This document shows, piece after piece, positions 19,836-24,266 of a stretch of 24,266 nucleotides of DNA (positions are counted from its first letter, which is position 1; every line of letters begins with the position of its first letter). A program made the position numbers and the translations under genes. Below the pieces are notes generated by a model that was given only the letters and a program-made list of their open reading frames with translations, had not been told where the DNA came from and made no database searches. Source of the DNA: Pseudoneurospora amorphoporcata (Eukaryota > Ascomycota > Sordariomycetes > Sordariales > Sordariaceae); the NCBI GenBank assembly GCA_033297205.1, contig MU859382.1:1-24266 (forward strand), written 5' to 3'.

Positions 19836-20194
19836 ACATAAAGTTGGAAATTGCGTTGTGGTAAGGTGACTTAGTTGTTATGCAATGTAGTGACTTTACA
19901 AGTTCCTGTAACAAGTAGCCAAGGATCTGTTTCGGGTTTGTGAAGGTTGACGATGAGGCAGCCAGGATAATGTATGCCTAGCCTACCTTATGGCCTCAGC
20001 TGGGCTTGGCGAGAGCGAAGGTGATGAAAACGGTTCAAGAAACGGCGGCGTTTTTGCCCGAGTCATCCAAACCCCTGTAAAAAATTACTCTCATAGATAA
20101 TGTTCCCCTCACTAAGCTTGTGTATGGGAGTGAGAAGGATATCAATCACGTGTTACGGCGATAGCAGACTACCCACATCGACCAGGTGGTTGAG

Positions 20195-20241
20195 GAACCC
20201 TAACCCTAGTGCTGGCTGAGCCAGCACTAGGGTTAGGGTTC
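20195..20241. repeat. Perfect 23-bp palindrome with telomere-like repeats
   Basis: The arms 20195-20217 and 20219-20241 are exact reverse complements around a single G. Each outer arm carries two telomeric units (AACCCTAACCCT / AGGGTTAGGGTT); the centre is AGTGCTGGCT-G-AGCCAGCACT. Two terminal inverted repeats placed head to head, or a footprint of telomere-repeat insertion, would look like this. Confidence 0.9.
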
Positions 20242-20527
20242 TGACCGCCATATCTAGAAACACAGCTCCCCACAATCACTATCGGCTACATTTCCGCACC
20301 TCTCGAAGGATTGATTGATTAATGTGACGAACGGCAGTCTGATCTGCCTAAGTGGGATAGCTGAAGGTAAAGACTATCAGTGCTGTTCGGTGAAGCCAAA
20401 GGGTTCACAACAAGTATGCGTGCGTGATACTAGTCTCGGTGATAAGAATCAATTGACTACTGTCGAACTACCTGACAATCTGAGTTCTCCAGTCGTCCCT
20501 TTATACTACATGCTCCAGCTGCTCTTT

Positions 20528-20640
20528 CGTAGTGTGGTGAGCCCAGCTCACCTCCATGGTCGTGGCTCACTTTGTCAATCGTGAGCCTGGCTCACTCGTG
20601 CTGACCGTGAGCCTACCTTGTATCGTGAGCCTGCCCTGGG
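20528..20640. repeat. Second cluster of GTGAGC/GCTCAC motifs
   Basis: About eight copies of GTGAGC or GCTCAC (allowing GGCTCAC and CGTGAGCCT contexts) lie within 110 bp, in both orientations and irregularly spaced, including GTGAGC-CCA-GCTCAC type mini-palindromes. Related to 14021-14080. Confidence 0.6.
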
Positions 20641-21271
20641 CCTATGGTCGTATAGCCTAACCCCTTTTTGGCAGCTTGTGTTCCCAGGCCTGGTTAGCCC
20701 GCGAACTCGCTTAAGTTCGTAACAATTAAAGAGATGCGAGAAAAGAACGAGCAAACGCCATTTCTCAGCCCGGAACAGGAACCTGTCCCAACTTTTCTCT
20801 TGTACCTACGTATGAAACGAGTTAGAAGGGGAATATTCAACAACTTATGGAGCACTCGACAGTGCAATAAACAGACTATCGGCTTCCGAAGCGAACGTCC
20901 GAGTTGTTGGAGTTGGATTTGTTCTACTAGAAGGCGACCACAACCAAGCACATCCTGGGCATCTTTTCATTACGCGATTCTATAGATCAATTGCATTCAC
21001 AATGATGTTTATGGCACCTATTGTACAAGATTCGCAGTGCTGATTTGCGTGTTCGGGATCCGAGTCACGCTATCTATACTACGGGGGGACTTAATTAACA
21101 ACAAAAACTGGCAGAAAATATAATAATACAGCTACGATTGATACTGCTTATTTTGAACGCAATGTCCAGCCTTATAAGGCTACCCTATATACCATCCTCG
21201 GGCTAAATAGGTATCAAAAACTTAATAAGGTCTTCGTTGGGTAGGTTTTGCAGTTCGCCAAGCTATCTCCT

Positions 21272-22378
21272 TTAGAACAATCTTTCTTTGAACTCTCCTT
21301 CACTCCAAACAGAGAGTAGAAACTCATTGACCACCTCACTCAACAACATTAGGCTTTCATACCGAGCAATGGTGGCACGGAAGGTCTCGAGGCCTTTGTT
21401 CGAAAACCTCTTCAAAGCTCTTAACGTGAACCCACTACCAAACCCAAGGGGTAAAAAGCAGAGAAGCCCATCGTATCCTTCTGCCATCTTCATCATCTTC
21501 CGAACCTCAGATATTTCTGTCGTAAATGCCTTCCGCGCTTTAGGAGTATCTTCGATGCCACGACCTGCTAACACAGCTGATATATTACTACCGCTTGCTC
21601 GATGTCGATGTTGATTTCCTTTTATGACTTTGGAAAGCCGAAAACTGGCTGACATGCCCAAAACGGGGTACCAAATACTGATATTTTGTGCTTTTCGTCG
21701 TAGATTATCGTAGTGCCTAGCGGTTGACAACTCGTCCGTAGGCTTTCTCGAGGCGAACGAACTTTTCAATGTAACGTCCGCACTGTCCCAAGCGTGTACG
21801 ATTGACATGAATCGCAAGATCGCATCATTGTCTATCGTTAGGCTTGCGAGTTGACGACCTGATTCGATAGCGGTATCGGTATTAGTATCCTTCGTGTTGC
21901 TGTCAACTTTGATTTGGACATCACCGCAACCGACACTGATAGCGGCGTCAGTGTCATTGTCGCTATTCTAATTGCCATTCTCGTTATTACCATGCTCTTG
22001 GTACTTGTCTTGCCCTTGGCCCTGCTCCTCGTCTTGCTCGTCCTGCTCCTCGTCCTGCTCCTCATCCTGCTCTTCGTTTTCTTCATAGTCCCTCCCTTTA
22101 GTATCGTTATTGCTGACAACATTGCTAATATCTCGAGACTGACCAAAATTCTGTCTTTTGCTGTGTAGTAGAAGGGTGGCGTTTGATTTCCGTTTCTTGG
22201 TGGGGGGCCCATGGGAAAGCTTTTTGAGGTTGCCATGGGACAGACCGTAGAACCCGTCTTCTGGACAAACAAGATTTGGAATAGGATGAGTACCGATGGT
22301 GGGTATGGTATCGATGGTGGGGATGTTGAGGATGTTGGGGATGTGGTTGTTAATTCGTTGAGCTTGTTGTCGATTGCC
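21272..22378 (-). pseudogene. Uncharacterised acidic protein with NLS-like motif, one nonsense codon, 5' end lost
   Basis: One minus-strand frame runs from about 22378 to its stop at 21272-21274, with a single TAG at 21968-21970 (between GNNENGN and NSDNDTD; a CAG to TAG change would explain it). Order: low-complexity IPNILNIPTIDTIPTIG; a basic NLS-like PTKKRKS (about 22190); an acidic tract of EEQDEEQDEEQDEQDEE (22030-22080); then a well-structured 180-residue C-terminal region (SIVHAWDSADVTL, YDNLRRKAQNISIWYPVLG, VLAGRGIEDTPKARKAF, GLLCFLPLGFGSG). The family is not recognised. Nuclear location is an inference from the basic motif. No start codon is visible before the LTR-like segment begins at 22378, so the 5' end may have been lost to that insertion. 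Confidence 0.55.
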
Positions 22379-22600
22379 CGAACCTAAGGTCCCGAAGTCC
22401 CGAGAATACGGGACTACGGGACCAGGTCATGTGGAGTGTCCCGGATTCCGAGGCCACGGGACTACGAGACACCGCCCCCACGGTCCCGGGGTCCCGAGAT
22501 CGCCGGACTACGGGACGGGTTCGAAGGCCAGTATATAAGAAGGCCGCTTCCCGGCCTTCGTTATTCTGGCTCTTCAGCAAGCAATAGCTTCTACAATTGT
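22378..22600 (+). mobile_element. LTR-like segment, inverted relative to the 14090-14395 LTR
   Basis: It shares with the other LTR the GTCCCG/CGGGAC-rich block (22388-22518), the TATA box TATATAAG (22532-22539) followed by AAGGCC and CCCGGCC, and TCTTCAGCAAGCAATAG (about 22571-22587). It then reads TTGTCACACGGACATT, the inverted terminal block of the dispersed repeat. The TGTTACG start is missing, so it is 5' truncated or from a different subfamily. As an LTR promoter it would transcribe rightward. Confidence 0.55.
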
Positions 22601-22789
22601 CACACGGACATTCGCCGGCGACATTCATCAACCAAACTGCCGACCGGAATTACCGACAGTACCAAGCCCCCACCCTCACGGAGCAAGCCATTTACGGCCA
22701 ATGATAATGTCGTGTGCCATATTGACTACAATAAAGCGATCAAGTGGCGTAGGCTAACTCGAGGTGGAGTTGTCCTCTAAGCCTGCCTC
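22601..22789. other. Short stretch between LTR-like segment and ankyrin fragment
   Basis: A plus-strand frame (HSSTKLPTGITDSTKPPPSR and onward to TAA near 22780) continues out of the LTR-like segment. It could be the start of a retrotransposon polyprotein or simple read-through. Nothing recognisable is encoded. Confidence 0.3.
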
Positions 22790-23152
22790 TTAGGATGTAA
22801 GGCTGAGTAGCTTAACAACCGCTTTATGCCCATTCTTCGCCGCCCTATGCAGCGCTGTCCATCCATTCCCATCCTTAGCACCTGCGTCAACTTTGCCAGT
22901 ATCAAGAAGCAGCTTAACAACCGCCTCATGCCCATTCTCTGCCGCCATATGCAGCGCTGTCCGTTCATACCAGTCCTGAGCATTTGCGTCAACCTTGCCA
23001 GTATCGAGAAGCAGCTTAACAACTGCCTCATGTCCATTCTCCGCCGCCATATGCAGCGCTGTCTGTTTATTCCAGTCCTTAGCACCTGCGTCAACCTTGC
23101 CAGTATCGAGAAGCAGCTTAACAACCGCCGCCTGCCCATTGTCTGCCGCCCA
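22790..23152 (-). pseudogene. Ankyrin-repeat fragment, 5' truncated
   Basis: The minus strand encodes a run of ankyrin repeats (TALHMAAENGHEAVVKLLLDTGKVDA) ending VVKLLSLTS and stop at 22790-22792. The DNA units are 102 bp (34 residues), with equivalent positions at 22811, 22913, 23015 and 23117, and are nearly identical. The upstream end stops abruptly at about 23152, where LINE sequence begins. Repeats this uniform are typical of the sensor end of fungal NLR genes, but no NACHT or NB-ARC part is present, so the parent gene is unknown. It differs from the repeats at 9184-10554. Confidence 0.75.
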
Positions 23153-23400
23153 AGACTCAGTCCAGCAACTTTACCAGGGCTGCGTCGCTACCGGCTACCA
23201 CCCTCAAATCTTTTGACAAGCGGAGGTAGTTATGATACCAAAACCGGGAAAAGACCAGACAACGGCCAAGGGATGGCGGCCGATCTCGCTCCTATCCTGC
23301 CTTGGAAAAGGCATTGAGCGTTTAATTAGCAGACGGATCGCTTGGACGGCCATATCTAATGGGGTGTTGAATCCACAACAGGCGGGTGCCCTGGCTGGTA
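23153..23400 (+). mobile_element. LINE ORF2 fragment (reverse-transcriptase part)
   Basis: It encodes LYQGCVATGYHPQIF, a stop, then QAEVVMIPKPGKDQTTAKG and GKGIERLISRRIAWTAISNG. It aligns with 5662-5905 of the large LINE through the whole segment. It is less mutated: CCACAACAGGCG here stands where the large copy has TCTCTAGCAAGCTGG. Both ends are abrupt; the left joins the ankyrin fragment. It probably arose by rearrangement, since it is an internal piece rather than a 3' end. Confidence 0.85.
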
Positions 23401-24266
23401 CTGAATTCAGGTCTCTTGGATGTCGTGTATATGGCTTCGTTTCCAAAATGTCAAAGAATCTGTCGACTATAGGTACGTGATCGGGATCGAATTCGGGTCC
23501 AAAAGTCGGAAGAGGAGAACGAATGTACGTGGAGTGGTGTGATGTCCGTTCCTATGAGGGTCGTGAAGATTTGACAACTGACATGTCCAAGTCTAATGAT
23601 ACAAGGATAACACAATCCATGAAGAAACTCTCTTCACCTATCACTCCATGTTGGATGAAGTACGACGTCTTCGACCATGGTGGATTGGCATCTAAAAGCC
23701 TTTCGGTTAACCATACCGTGCCACTGCTATCATCTACGGTGGTTGTCATGCAGACGCTCGCAGATATTGGATGGTTGCGCTGTCGGGAGAGACATGAAGA
23801 ACAAGTTGCATTAGCGCCGAAACAATTTGGGATATGGATCTGACGACAAGCATCCTGCTGCCTTGTCTGGATGATCTGGGTTTCTCTCTCCTTTCTTTTT
23901 CATCCGAAAGACACCTTCTCCGGCGACTTACCCGGCAATTACCTGTAACCAGCTCGGGGAAGGCTCTCGATTTGGAACGCTGATTGGCCTCAAACTGGTC
24001 TTCATTTGTAGTCACTGACAATAACCAGGGTTTATTACGCCCCAAAAGCCTCTTTCCTGTCTCTCTCGGTCTATTCTTATGCCTCTATCCGCAACCCCCT
24101 ATCTTCTTCCCCCCTCTCCCTCCCTCTTCCTCCCTCTTCCTCTAACTTGCTCTTCCTCTTTCTATCTTGTTAACGAGGCAGACAGGCTCGTATTCTGCCT
24201 TGCCTAACGAACTTGCACAAATACCAGACATTTAGCTAACACCCACCTCCCTCCTCTAGGCAGCAG
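23401..24266. other. Right-hand region without a recognised gene; pyrimidine-rich tract near the edge
   Basis: A frame at 23523-23843 (106 codons; SKSNDTRITQSMKKLSS, GGLASKSLSVNHTVPLLSS) is open but unrecognised. From 24046 to 24173 the plus strand is almost pure C and T (repeated CCCTCTTCCT), a composition common just upstream of fungal transcription starts. The last 40 bp contain GCTAAC, a pyrimidine run and CTCTAG, which look like a branch point and 3' splice site. A plus-strand gene may begin here and continue beyond the window. Confidence 0.35.

Larger units (their letters stand above)
19836..21271. other. Intergenic region without a recognised gene
   Basis: It holds the palindrome at 20195-20241 and the GTGAGC cluster at 20528-20640. 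A frame at 20315-20584 (89 codons, with KDYQCCSVKPKGSQQVC and SPVVPLYYMLQLL) and one at 20734-20985 are open but unrecognised. Their composition gives no support for coding. The first 300 bp should contain the 3' UTR and terminator of the preceding NLR gene, but no clear polyadenylation signal was seen. Confidence 0.4.

Noticed and set aside
21914..22168. Plus-strand frame rich in Leu and Val that looks like a membrane protein
   Set aside because: It is the antisense of the Glu/Gln/Asp-rich tract of the minus-strand acidic protein (GAG/CAG codons read backward give CTC/CTG).

Overview
This window looks like an accessory, transposon-rich region of a filamentous ascomycete genome (Pezizomycotina). 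The evidence is short GT..AG introns of 46-71 nt with CTAAC-type branch points, fungal NLR (NOD-like/STAND) genes, a Tad-like LINE, LTR fragments, and mutation patterns typical of RIP (repeat-induced point mutation, C:G to T:A with CpA preference). No bacterial features, rRNA or tRNA genes were found. The species cannot be named from the sequence alone.

Layout, left to right. 2-1307 (+): the C-terminal end of a NACHT-WD40 NLR with four near-identical 126-bp WD40 units and one apparent frameshift. 1308-2221: non-coding, with a chain of perfect hairpins (1515-1629), a dispersed repeat (1780-1946) and an LTR-like end (1922-2059, minus). 2222-2592 (-): a relic encoding a charged helical protein. 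2600-6637 (+): a RIP-mutated two-ORF LINE, cut off at its 3' end where short tandem repeats begin. 6641-7660: tandem repeats and AT-rich sequence. 7676-9072 (+): a decayed NLR-TPR gene interrupted by a 264-bp MITE-like element. 9184-12516 (-): a NACHT-ankyrin NLR with intact splice sites and an undisturbed frame but 15 nonsense codons, the classic RIP outcome. 13060-13935 (+): the 3' end of a second LINE. 14090-14395 (-): a probable solo LTR. 16031-16207: second copy of the dispersed repeat. 16483-19835 (+): the best-preserved gene, a nine-exon alpha/beta-hydrolase (SesB-like) / NB-ARC / TPR NLR with one apparent 1-nt deletion. 20195-20241: a perfect palindrome carrying telomere-like repeats. 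21272-22378 (-): an uncharacterised acidic protein with one nonsense codon, abutting an LTR-like segment (22378-22600, +). 22790-23152 (-): an ankyrin fragment joined to a LINE fragment (23153-23400). 23401-24266: no recognised gene, ending in a pyrimidine-rich tract.

Taken together this is a small graveyard and nursery of fungal innate-immunity/heterokaryon-incompatibility type receptors. NLR or NLR-like remnants of four architectures (WD40, TPR twice, ANK twice) lie among transposons, and their receptor domains are built from recently homogenised tandem repeats. Gene models below were built by hand from splice motifs and conserved domain order; family assignments come from recognition of motifs, not from a database search.
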